Source: Ruegeria atlantica
GTDB taxonomy: Bacteria; Pseudomonadota; Alphaproteobacteria; Rhodobacterales; Rhodobacteraceae
Assembly (NCBI RefSeq): GCF_013032005.1
Contig: NZ_WQBE01000008.1
Coordinates: forward strand, 124,001 to 188,000
Direction: 5' to 3'
Length of the DNA: 64,000 nt
The position numbers were made by a program, and so were the translations under genes. The notes under the pieces are model-generated. The model was given only the letters and a program-made list of their open reading frames with translations, ran no database searches and was not told the origin of the DNA. Of the stretch, positions 8,443 through 15,835 are shown in pieces; position 1 is the stretch's first letter; every line of letters begins with the position of its first letter.

Positions 8443-9072
8443 ATGCGCTGGGTGATTTTGTGGGTCTTGAGCGCGGTCGCCGCACTGGCAGACGGAGAGA
8501 AAGCCGGTGAATTCGACTATTACGTTCTGTCACTGAGCTGGTCGCCCAACTGGTGCGCCCGCGAAGGCGATGCACGTGGATCAGATCAATGCGATGCGCG
8601 CCATGACCATGGATGGATATTGCATGGGTTGTGGCCGCAATATCACCAGGGTTGGCCGGCGTTCTGTCGCACGGCTGAGGCACCGCCAACGCGCCGCATG
8701 ACCCGCGAAATGACGGATATTCAGGGCTCTTCGGGTTTGGCGTGGCACCAGTGGAAAAAGCACGGAACCTGTTCGGGGCTGTCCGCGCCCGACTATTTCG
8801 CGCTGTCTCGGCAGGCTTATGACGGAGTTGCGCGTCCGCAGGTGTTCCGCCAATTGGAGACATCGGTCAAATTACCCGCCTCGGTGGTCGAAGAGGCGTT
8901 TTTGAAGGCCAATCCCGGTTTAGAGCGGGACATGATCACAATCACCTGCAAGCAGGGCTATATTGAAGAGGTCCGTCTGTGCCTGTCGCGCGACCTTAAT
9001 CCAGTGCCTTGCGGCCGCGACGTTATCCGCGATTGCACAGCCAAGGACGCGCTGTTCGATCCGATTCGTTAG
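8443..9072 (+). CDS. Ribonuclease T2 family protein
   Basis: A 209-residue secreted RNase T2. Both catalytic blocks are present: CAS I as HGLWPQY and CAS II as WHQWKKHGTC, with the active-site histidines and the Glu-like neighbourhood, plus several paired cysteines expected of a periplasmic enzyme. The start at 8443 (after GGGAAGAGGC) gives a signal peptide of about 18 residues (MRWVILWVLSAVAALADG). It would cleave RNA to 2',3'-cyclic phosphates outside the cytoplasm, probably for nucleotide scavenging. Its stop overlaps that of the convergent next gene by 4 bases. Confidence 0.88.
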   Translation: MRWVILWVLSAVAALADGEKAGEFDYYVLSLSWSPNWCAREGDARGSDQCDARHDHGWILHGLWPQYHQGWPAFCRTAEAPPTRRMTREMTDIQGSSGLAWHQWKKHGTCSGLSAPDYFALSRQAYDGVARPQVFRQLETSVKLPASVVEEAFLKANPGLERDMITITCKQGYIEEVRLCLSRDLNPVPCGRDVIRDCTAKDALFDPIR

Positions 9073-9557
9073 AGCTTCCGGTTCTGGCAGTCGCGGGCAT
9101 AGTCCAGCGCTTTGGCGGTGCCCTTGAGATCAATCGCCATCACCACCTCACCGGCCGGGTTATAGACGGTCATGGTTTTGTTCTGCGCGATGGCGTTGAC
9201 GAAACTGCGGTCGGTGAAGAACACTGTCGCGCCCGGCACATCACGCTGATTGAAGCCGATGGCAGTGGCATCAAAGCTTTTACCATCGAGTTCGAAGCGG
9301 ATTGGGTAACTCTTACCCTGCTCAATATCGCCCCAGGCCTTGTTGTAGACGGCGAAATACCCGCGATTGTCCAACGCGTCATAGCCGATACGCACCACCG
9401 AGAGATCCTGATAGATCGTCTGGATCAGGCACCCATTTCCAAGCGCGGGGTCCATCATGATGTTCCAACCCTCAACAAAGCCCTTATCGATCAGTTCCTG
9501 TGACCAAGCGGCGGTAGCGGTGAATGCGGCGAAGGTGAGGGCGAGAAGGCGGGTCAT
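9069..9557 (-). CDS. Exported protein of unknown function
   Basis: A 162-residue protein with a convincing signal peptide (MTRLLALTFAAFTATAAWSQ, cleavage after AWS). The mature part has no motif that I can assign; it contains two cysteines (NGCLIQ and RDCQNR) that might pair. It lies convergent to the RNase T2 gene with overlapping stops. Probably periplasmic; function unknown. Confidence 0.65.
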   Translation of the reverse strand: MTRLLALTFAAFTATAAWSQELIDKGFVEGWNIMMDPALGNGCLIQTIYQDLSVVRIGYDALDNRGYFAVYNKAWGDIEQGKSYPIRFELDGKSFDATAIGFNQRDVPGATVFFTDRSFVNAIAQNKTMTVYNPAGEVVMAIDLKGTAKALDYARDCQNRKL

Positions 9558-9604
9558 GTGTTGGCTCCGGCAGATAGATTTGTTTTGCTATAGTTAAAAA
9601 CAGC

Positions 9605-10186
9605 TTACGGTGAAACAGGGTTGGAGTGTTGTGTAGCCAAAACACTTGAGGTGTGCCCAATTAGGCCAGCTAACGTACGACGCCAGTTTTCAGCGTCAAA
9701 TTCGTCAATGTTTCCAAACTTGAAATACCAAACCGCCGCAGAGAAACAGCGATAAACATTCTCGGTGTTTCGGTTGAGTTCATTATGCACTGAAACAACG
9801 AGCTTTTGCTTTCCAACAGTGAACCCCTGAATATAGCATTCTTCTGTATTGGTTGGTTGGCGCATCACTGTCTCTGCAATTTCCTCAGGAAGCCCCTCGA
9901 GAGTTGGTCGCGTCACTCTTTGATCGCTAATTGTATTTTGCCCGGAATAAAAAAAGAAACTTATATCTTCTAGGATTCCCCCTGAGCTGAATTCTATTTT
10001 TTTGTTACTGTCCAGTATTTCCAGAGTCATAGCGATTGAAAATATGCCAACAAGATCGCTTTCATTTTCAACATTAAGCCCAACGGAAAAGTCTCCATAT
10101 GAACTGTTGAAAAGTGGTCCAGATACCGCCTGAGTTATTGTTCCAATTTGAAAGAAAGCGGCCATAAATAGATTGCAGAGTTTCAT
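9605..10186 (-). CDS. Hypothetical exported protein in an AT-rich patch
   Basis: A 193-residue protein with a hydrophobic N-terminus (MKLCNLFMAAFFQIGTITQAVSG) that may be a signal peptide. No family is recognised. Codon use is visibly more AT-rich than that of neighbours (many AAT, ATT and TTT codons), and the AT-rich stretch continues to about 10330. This suggests recent acquisition or a lineage-specific gene. The frame is open and of reasonable length, but without similarity evidence it should be treated with caution. Confidence 0.5.
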   Translation of the reverse strand: MKLCNLFMAAFFQIGTITQAVSGPLFNSSYGDFSVGLNVENESDLVGIFSIAMTLEILDSNKKIEFSSGGILEDISFFFYSGQNTISDQRVTRPTLEGLPEEIAETVMRQPTNTEECYIQGFTVGKQKLVVSVHNELNRNTENVYRCFSAAVWYFKFGNIDEFDAENWRRTLAGLIGHTSSVLATQHSNPVSP

Positions 10187-10332
10187 GCTAAATCTGGGTT
10201 CTTTCGTGGAAAGTGAATGGTATAGATCGGAGAATGCCCATCCCCTGTCGGCTTTTGCAAGGTCGAACTCTTATCCAGTTTTGTATGTGTCCTGGCGCGG
10301 AACAATTTGTCTTTTGCAATTTCGGAAAGTGA

Positions 10333-10926
10333 CTATAACTCTTTCCGCGCCCTCAACGCAGCCGTGATCGTCCCGTCATCCAGATAATCCAGCTCTCCGC
10401 CAATCGGCACGCCTTGGGCCAGCGAGGTCAGGCGGACCTGTCCCTCCAACTGATCGGCGATGTAGTGGGCGGTGGTCTGGCCGTCGACGGTGGCGTTCAG
10501 GGCGAGGATGATTTCGGTGATCCCCTCGGCTGTCACGCGGTCTTTGAGGCGAGGAATGCGAAGTTCGTCCGGGCCGACACCGTCCAGTGCCGACAACGTG
10601 CCGCCCAGAACGTGATAACGGCCTTTGAATACGCCTGCGCGTTCCATTGCCCACAGGTCGGCCACGTCTTCGACCACGCACAGCTCTCCGGTCGCGCGGT
10701 CCTCGCTGTCGCAGATGTCACAGATATCGGTGGTGCCGACGTTGCCGCAGTTCAGGCATTCGCGGGCGGTGATGGCAACTTGCTGCATGGCGTCCGACAG
10801 GGGTGTCAGCAGCAGGGCGCGCTTGCGGATCAAGTGCAAAACCGCGCGGCGGGCCGAGCGGGGGCCTAGGCCCGGCAGCTTGGCCATCAGATCGATCAGG
10901 TTGTCGATATCGCTGTTCGAACTCAC
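10333..10926 (-). CDS. recR: Recombination mediator protein RecR
   Basis: A 197-residue RecR. It contains the helix-hairpin-helix ([14 protein letters not shown]), a C4 zinc finger ([21 protein letters not shown]), and a Toprim domain with [16 protein letters not shown]. It works with RecF/RecO to load RecA at gaps. It ends the classical dnaX-ybaB-recR set, 64 bases after ybaB. Confidence 0.96.
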   Translation of the reverse strand: MSSNSDIDNLIDLMAKLPGLGPRSARRAVLHLIRKRALLLTPLSDAMQQVAITARECLNCGNVGTTDICDICDSEDRATGELCVVEDVADLWAMERAGVFKGRYHVLGGTLSALDGVGPDELRIPRLKDRVTAEGITEIILALNATVDGQTTAHYIADQLEGQVRLTSLAQGVPIGGELDYLDDGTITAALRARKEL

Positions 10927-10990
10927 CGAGGGTGCTCCTGCAAATGGGCCGGGCAGAGGCGCCCGGCCGATGATCCGTCAGGAGGGTGTA

Positions 10991-11335
10991 TCAGAACGGC
11001 AGCTTGATGTCTGCGGGCAGGCCCATGCTTTCGGTCAGCTTCGCCATTTCGGCCTGTGCGCGTTCAGTCGCTTTGGTTTGTGCGTCCTTGATGGCGGCCA
11101 GGATCAGGTCCTCGACCACTTCCTTGTCGTCGCCGTTAAAGATCGATGGGTCGATGTCCAGACCTTTCAGCTCACCTTTTGCGGTGGCGGTGGCCTTGAC
11201 CAGTCCTGCACCGGATTCGCCAACGACCATCATATTGTTCAGCTCTTCCTGCATGTCGGTCATCTTGGCCTGCAAGTCCTGCGCGGATTTCATCATCTTG
11301 GCCATGTCGCCCAGACCGCCGAGTCCTTTGAGCAT
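10991..11335 (-). CDS. ybaB: YbaB/EbfC-family nucleoid-associated protein
   Basis: A 114-residue protein starting MLKGLGGLGDMAKMMKSAQ, a helical dimer-forming DNA-binding protein typically encoded between dnaX and recR. I use the internal ATG at 11335, since the in-frame extension to 11392 has no family similarity. It binds DNA and may act in chromosome organisation; the gene-order association with recR suggests a recombination-related role. Confidence 0.93.
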   Translation of the reverse strand: MLKGLGGLGDMAKMMKSAQDLQAKMTDMQEELNNMMVVGESGAGLVKATATAKGELKGLDIDPSIFNGDDKEVVEDLILAAIKDAQTKATERAQAEMAKLTESMGLPADIKLPF

Positions 11336-11422
11336 CGGTATTCTCCTGTGTATCGCTTTGTCGCCTAAATACGGGCGGTACCCGTGTGGCACAAGGGGGT
11401 GGGGTTGCTCCCGCCCGTCGTC

Positions 11423-11522
11423 AAGGTCTTTGAAAGACCTTTCCTCCCGTTGGGCCCGGCAGCGCGGGCAAAGCCCGCGCTGCCGGGCCCAAGGCCGCTC
11501 AGGGCGATCGGCGTCAGCCGAT
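11423..11522. repeat. Cluster of three perfect hairpins between dnaX and ybaB
   Basis: Three inverted repeats lie in tandem. First, AAGGTCTTT/AAAGACCTT with a 1-base centre (11423-11441). Second, a 20-base-pair stem from 11450 to 11492 whose left arm includes GGGCCCGGCAGCGCGGGC and whose loop is AAA. Third, ATCGGC/GCCGAT with a 4-base loop (11507-11522). None is followed by a T run on the minus strand, so simple termination is unlikely. It could be an RNA-processing element or a dispersed palindromic repeat. Confidence 0.75.
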
Positions 11523-11570
11523 GGCCTGTGGCGGGTGCGGGAGGATTTCGGGGGTGTGTGTTGAAGTGGC

Positions 11571-13331
11571 TCAGTCTTCCTCGAACGGGTCCCATTCGTC
11601 TTCGACCTCGGGCAGGGCTTCGGTTTCGACCTTGGCTGCGCGTTGCTCTGGCGTTTCGATGCTTTTGATCCGCGCCTTCGGGAATTGGGCCAGAACCGCC
11701 TGCACCAGCGGGTGTTCGCGGGCTTCTGCCTTCAATGCTTCCTCAGCCGCGTTTTCCTTTTCATAGATCGTCTCGCCGCCGCCTTCGTTGACGACAGTGA
11801 CTGCCCAGCGGTTACCGGTCCATCGCTGCAGGGCGGTCCCCAGACGTTGCGCCAACTGGGCCGAGGCACGCTGGGTCGGTTGGAATTCGATACGCCCGGG
11901 TTGATAGGCTGCAAGCCGCAAAGACCGCTTGACCTCATCCAGAAGCACGCCGTCCCGGTTTGCGCGGATCAGTTCGACCACATGATCGAAGGTCGGGTAG
12001 CGTGCCAGGGCGGCCTGCACATCCTGCGCCAACGCCGCGCTGGGAGCGCCGCCGCCGCCACCATGGGCGGGAGCTGCGTAAGAAGGTGACACCGGCACTT
12101 GCGTCTGAACCGCGGCATGCGATGGCGCCGGTATCCCGCCACCGGGTCCGCCATTTGGCGGTGGGGGCGTGTCTTGCAGACGTTTGATCAACTCTTCCGG
12201 GCTGGGCAGGTCTGCCACATGGGTCAGCCGGATCACTGCCATTTCAGCTGCCATCATGGCATTTGGGGCCGCCGAGACCTCTTCCAGTGCTTTAAGCAAC
12301 ATCTGCCACATCCGGGTCAGGACGCGCATCGGCAGGGCCTCGGCCATTTGTTGACCACGCGCGCGCTCGTCCGGCGAAACGGTGGGATCATTGGCTGCGT
12401 CTGGCGTGATTTTAACCACAGAGACCCAATGGGTGATCTCGGCCAGATCGCGTAGCACGGCCAGCGGATCGGCTCCTTCGGCATATTGCCCGCCCAACTC
12501 GGTCAGCGCGCCTGCAGCGTCCCCGCGCAGGATCATGTCCATCAGGTCCAGTACCCGACCGCGATCAGCCAGGCCCAGCATCGCGCGGACCTGATCGGCG
12601 CTGGTTTCACCCGCACCGTGCGAGATCGCCTGATCCAGCAGCGAAGTCGCGTCCCGGGCCGAACCCTCGGCTGCACGGGTGATCAGCGCCAGCGCGTCAT
12701 CCGCGATCTGAGCGTTTTCCGCCGCCGCGATCTTGCTGAGCAGGCCGATCATGTCCTCGGGCTCGATCCGACGCAGGTCAAACCGCTGACAACGGGACAG
12801 CACCGTCACCGGCACTTTGCGAATCTCGGTTGTGGCAAAGATGAACTTCACATGCTCGGGCGGTTCCTCAAGCGTCTTGAGCAGCGCGTTGAACGCACTG
12901 GTCGACAGCATGTGGACCTCGTCGATAATGTAGATCTTGTAGCGCGCACTAGCCGCGCGATAGCGGACGCTGTCGATGATCTCGCGAATATCGTTCACAC
13001 CGGTGCGGCTGGCGGCGTCCATCTCCATCACATCGACGTGGCGGCCTTCCATAATGGCCACGCAATGCTCGCATTGGCCGCAGGGTTCCGTGGTCGGCTT
13101 ACCCTCGCCATCGGGGCCGATGCAGTTCATGCCCTTGGCGATGATCCGGGCCGTGGTGGTTTTGCCGGTACCGCGAATGCCGGTCATGATGAAGGCCTGC
13201 GCGATGCGGTCGGCCTCGAACGCATTTTTCAGCGTGCGCACCATTGCGTCTTGACCGACGAGATCGGCAAAGGTTTCCGGGCGGTATTTGCGGGCAAGAA
13301 CCTGATAGGCGGGGCTGGGCGTGTCGTTCAT
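11571..13331 (-). CDS. dnaX: DNA polymerase III subunits gamma and tau
   Basis: A 586-residue clamp-loader ATPase. The Walker A motif is GIRGTGKTTTA, the four-cysteine zinc module is C...CGQCEHC, Walker B is IYIIDEVHML and the SRC sensor is LSRCQRF; a Pro/Gly-rich linker near residue 400 leads to the tau C-terminal domain. The start MNDTPSPAYQVLARKYRP at 13331 is preferred to an upstream in-frame codon. I saw no A-rich slippery site of the E. coli type that would give a short gamma product. First gene of dnaX-ybaB-recR. Confidence 0.95.
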   Translation of the reverse strand: MNDTPSPAYQVLARKYRPETFADLVGQDAMVRTLKNAFEADRIAQAFIMTGIRGTGKTTTARIIAKGMNCIGPDGEGKPTTEPCGQCEHCVAIMEGRHVDVMEMDAASRTGVNDIREIIDSVRYRAASARYKIYIIDEVHMLSTSAFNALLKTLEEPPEHVKFIFATTEIRKVPVTVLSRCQRFDLRRIEPEDMIGLLSKIAAAENAQIADDALALITRAAEGSARDATSLLDQAISHGAGETSADQVRAMLGLADRGRVLDLMDMILRGDAAGALTELGGQYAEGADPLAVLRDLAEITHWVSVVKITPDAANDPTVSPDERARGQQMAEALPMRVLTRMWQMLLKALEEVSAAPNAMMAAEMAVIRLTHVADLPSPEELIKRLQDTPPPPNGGPGGGIPAPSHAAVQTQVPVSPSYAAPAHGGGGGAPSAALAQDVQAALARYPTFDHVVELIRANRDGVLLDEVKRSLRLAAYQPGRIEFQPTQRASAQLAQRLGTALQRWTGNRWAVTVVNEGGGETIYEKENAAEEALKAEAREHPLVQAVLAQFPKARIKSIETPEQRAAKVETEALPEVEDEWDPFEED

Positions 13332-13464
13332 ATCTGCTCTGTCGGATTCGGGTTCCGATGCAGCGTAGAGACCCCTGCCGCCCGCGTCCACAGCAGGCTT
13401 GGGTGAATTTCGGTTTGCAGCACAATTTGCACGCCTTAGAAGCGAGTATTAGGGAGGGTCCGTA

Positions 13465-13959
13465 GTGAGCCAGTTCGCACTTCATTCAGTTCAGATTGGA
13501 AACGGCACCGTTGCCTTGTCGCCCCTTCCGGGGCGCGATGGCGGGTATACGCGGGACTTGGGAACGATCCGCGACTGGCAGCCGGATCTTGTGATCTCGA
13601 TGACCACCGAGGTCGAAATACTGCAAGAGGGCGCAAGTGGGCTTGGCGAAGACCTGCACGCACTCAATATCAAATGGGTGCATCTGCCGGTTGCGGATTT
13701 CGGTACGCCGCCTCCTGAGGTTGACGCGGCGTGGGGCAGTGTCAGCCCTGCGGCGACTGATATCCTGTCCCGCGGGGGGCGGGTGCTGGTGCATTGCCGG
13801 GGCGGCTGTGGCCGGTCCGGGATGATCGTGCTGCGCCTTATGGTCGAGCATGGCGAAGACCCCGAGACAGCGTTGGCCCGTTTGCGTGCGGTGCGGCCCT
13901 GCGCCGTCGAGACCGACGGCCAGATGGAATGGGCCGCCCTTGGGCGGACGCGCGACTAG
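13465..13959 (+). CDS. Protein-tyrosine/dual-specificity phosphatase family protein
   Basis: A 164-residue single-domain phosphatase. The signature HCRGGCGRSG (catalytic Cys111, Arg117) forms the phosphate loop and an upstream Asp (VADFGTP, about residue 78) is the likely general acid. It resembles CDKN3-like tyrosine phosphatases found in alphaproteobacteria. The start is GTG 13465, with a strong AGGGAGGG ribosome site. It is divergent from dnaX and convergent with the riboswitch-controlled gene. The substrate is unknown. Confidence 0.82.
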   Translation: MSQFALHSVQIGNGTVALSPLPGRDGGYTRDLGTIRDWQPDLVISMTTEVEILQEGASGLGEDLHALNIKWVHLPVADFGTPPPEVDAAWGSVSPAATDILSRGGRVLVHCRGGCGRSGMIVLRLMVEHGEDPETALARLRAVRPCAVETDGQMEWAALGRTRD

Positions 13960-13960
13960 A

Positions 13961-14368
13961 TCAGAGCGCCACCTGCCGTTCTGCCTGTGCTACCGGGTTG
14001 GGCGGGATCGCTGTGACCTCAAGCATGGCGCAGGGTGGAGTGGTTAGCATGCCTGCAGGGCGTATAGTCACATCCGGGCCGAACATCATATCTGCGTAAT
14101 CATCCAGCGACTCGAGGGGCGCATCCTCGCTTGTTCCACAAAAGACGCGGATCAAGTCTTTTTGCGCGCGAAACCGAGCGCTGCAGCCTTGCGCGCAAAA
14201 GGCCAGCTCAGAGCTGCCGTCGAACTCAAAATCAGGCGTGGTTGCCGGAACGGCAGCGTCCATCGCCTGCACGATCGCGCGCGCCATCTGTGCCAGCGCC
14301 GGACAGGTTTTGCCTGTGCGTTGACAGACAGTTGCGGAATATTGGTGTGTCCTTGTCTTCCAGATCAT
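13961..14368 (-). CDS. Cysteine-rich protein of unknown function under a cobalamin riboswitch
   Basis: A 135-residue protein with cysteines at positions 15, 22, 58, 62 and 77 and one more near 112. The C-x6-C and C-x3-C spacing resembles a thioredoxin-fold metal or 2Fe-2S binding protein, and loosely the DUF1636 metal-binding family found in cobalamin gene clusters; I cannot confirm either. The ATG at 14368 follows a good GGAGG site by 8 bases, and a complete cobalamin riboswitch lies 96 bases upstream. It is the only gene downstream of the riboswitch; the next gene is convergent. The open frame upstream of 14368 runs through the riboswitch and is not coding. Confidence 0.7.
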   Translation of the reverse strand: MIWKTRTHQYSATVCQRTGKTCPALAQMARAIVQAMDAAVPATTPDFEFDGSSELAFCAQGCSARFRAQKDLIRVFCGTSEDAPLESLDDYADMMFGPDVTIRPAGMLTTPPCAMLEVTAIPPNPVAQAERQVAL

Positions 14369-14464
14369 ATTGCGCCCTCCGCGCGTGGGACAGGGGCAAG
14401 GATCAGGTGTGACAGCGTACTGACGACCTGCCCGGACGCCCCGCCCGAGTTTCGGTTTCTTGTT

Positions 14465-14660
14465 CGATGGCAGGTCTCCTGACTTGCGGGTCGTTGCGTT
14501 GCCGACCTTCCCAGCCTTACGGCCAGTGGTGTTTCGGCATTGCTCACCGCTTACAGTTGCGGGGGCAGTCGCGGCTTTGGTTCGTTCCGGTTTCCCGGGC
14601 AGAACCGCACCGTGTTCCCTTTTCATCCCGCCCCGGCGACCGGGGACGAGAACCATCACC
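14465..14660 (-). ncRNA. Cobalamin riboswitch
   Basis: Read on the minus strand, the region carries the full set of conserved elements in order: GGTGATGGTTCTCGTC at the 5' end, GATGAAAAGGGAACACGGTG, GACTGCCCCCGCAACTGTAA, CCACTGG, GGGAAGG, and the B12 box AAGTCAGGAGACCTGCC. The likely effect is repression of the downstream orphan gene when adenosylcobalamin is abundant. About 95 bases between the B12 box and the start codon hold the expression platform. Confidence 0.95.
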
Positions 14661-14807
14661 CAATCGCTAGCGGGTAGGGGTGACCTGAGTCAAGCCGCCT
14701 TTTGGTGGGGCAAAGTGGACGCATGGTCATGCTGAAACAGGATTGACTTAGGGTGGCAAAAGATGCCGTTTGAGATGGTGAACTAATCGGTTCAGATTGA
14801 GGGCGCC

Positions 14808-15665
14808 ATGCTGGATACCGCACAAGCTGTTTTGACCGAGGATTTTCAGTTTCCTTCTGGTTCGACTCAACTGTCGGCTCGGCTGTACCTGCCGGTGGCC
14901 GAACCTGGGATTGCAGTGGTGATCCACAGCGCAACCGGGGTGCCGCGCGACTATTATCAGCATTTCGCACGCTGGTTGGCTGCGGAACATGGCATGGCCT
15001 GTCTGACCTATGATTACAGCGATTTTGGTCATTCGCTGAGCAGACCATTGAAGTCAGCTCAGGCCACGATGGCGGATTGGGCGCTGATCGACATGCCTGC
15101 GGCACGGGCCGAGATGCGCAGGCGATACCCCGACGCGCAGCACTGGAGCATCGGCCATTCCGTCGGCGGTATGCTGGGGCCGATTCAGCCCGATATTGAT
15201 CAGATCGACCGCATGATCTGCGTCTGTGCCGGGCCGGTGACTGTGTCGGACCATCCCTGGCCTTATCGGGCGTTGGCTTTGTTGTTTTGGTACGGGCATG
15301 CGCCCCTGGCCGTAAAAGCGCTGGGTTATCTGCCGGGTAAGGCACTGGGATTCGGGTCGGACCTGCCTGCCAGCGTGTATTGGCAGTGGCGCCGCTGGTG
15401 TACTGCGCCGCGCAACTACCTGCCCGAAATTGGCGTGTCCTTGCCCGAGGCCCGCTGGGCACAGTCAGACACACCAGTGAATCTGTTCAGCTTTGAGGAT
15501 GACGATCTGGTGCCAAAGAACGCGGTCTGGCGGCTGGCTGATCTGTACGGGCCCAACGCCCGCCGCCATTTGTTGTCTCCGGGCGAGTTCGGCCTGTCCA
15601 AGGTTGGCCATATCGGTGCATTTGCCCGGCGCAACGCGGCGGTCTGGCCACGGTTGATTGCCTAG
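14808..15665 (+). CDS. Alpha/beta hydrolase family protein
   Basis: A 285-residue hydrolase. The nucleophile elbow is GHSVGG (Ser118) and the catalytic His is in KVGHIGAF near residue 269, with an Asp/Glu-rich strand (FSFEDDDLVPKN) before it. The early strand is GIAVVIHSATGVPRDYY. These match serine-aminopeptidase-like or lysophospholipase-like hydrolases of Rhodobacteraceae. Divergent from the riboswitch, with 147 bases between. The substrate is unknown. Confidence 0.78.
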   Translation: MLDTAQAVLTEDFQFPSGSTQLSARLYLPVAEPGIAVVIHSATGVPRDYYQHFARWLAAEHGMACLTYDYSDFGHSLSRPLKSAQATMADWALIDMPAARAEMRRRYPDAQHWSIGHSVGGMLGPIQPDIDQIDRMICVCAGPVTVSDHPWPYRALALLFWYGHAPLAVKALGYLPGKALGFGSDLPASVYWQWRRWCTAPRNYLPEIGVSLPEARWAQSDTPVNLFSFEDDDLVPKNAVWRLADLYGPNARRHLLSPGEFGLSKVGHIGAFARRNAAVWPRLIA

Positions 15666-15697
15666 GCCTGTTCGCAACAATTCAATGTCGGGAGTTT

Positions 15698-15797
15698 AAG
15701 TGAGAGGTTGGACATCGACCCAAGCGGGGCTCGTTGTGGCTGCTTCCTTCCGGACCTGACCAGGTTGGCGAGGCGCTCGCCCGCGCCAACCTCTCGG
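15698..15797 (-). ncRNA. ffs: Signal recognition particle RNA (4.5S, small bacterial type)
   Basis: The minus strand contains the universally conserved apical sequence GGTCAGGTCCGGAAGGAAGC (about 15764-15745). The ends pair as GAGAGGTTGG (15795-15786) with CCAACCTCTC (15711-15702), closing a hairpin of about 100 nucleotides. This RNA binds Ffh to target membrane proteins. A sigma70-like promoter lies directly upstream. Confidence 0.95.
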
Positions 15798-15802
15798 GGT
15801 TT

Positions 15803-15831
15803 GATATAGGCAACGGGCGCAGGAAACACAA
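15803..15831 (-). promoter_or_regulatory. Promoter of the SRP RNA gene
   Basis: On the minus strand TTGTGT (15831-15826), a 17-base spacer and TATATC (15808-15803) are placed so that transcription would start at about 15797, the expected 5' end of the RNA. It sits just outside the stop codon of the preceding nucleotidase gene. Confidence 0.6.
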
Positions 15832-15835
15832 CCCG

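Noticed and set aside
7550..8863. Long extension of trcR upstream to 8863
   Set aside because: The added 184 residues have no similarity, overlap the RNase T2 gene, and the family start is at 8311.
10173..10367. Short plus-strand ORF between the AT-rich gene and recR
   Set aside because: No ribosome site or similarity; it overlaps recR in antisense.
11571..13331. Programmed frameshift site in dnaX
   Set aside because: No A-rich slippery heptamer with a downstream stem was seen in the expected region.
14369..14659. N-terminal extension of the Cys-rich gene
   Set aside because: The frame runs through the conserved riboswitch elements, and a strong ribosome site supports ATG 14368.
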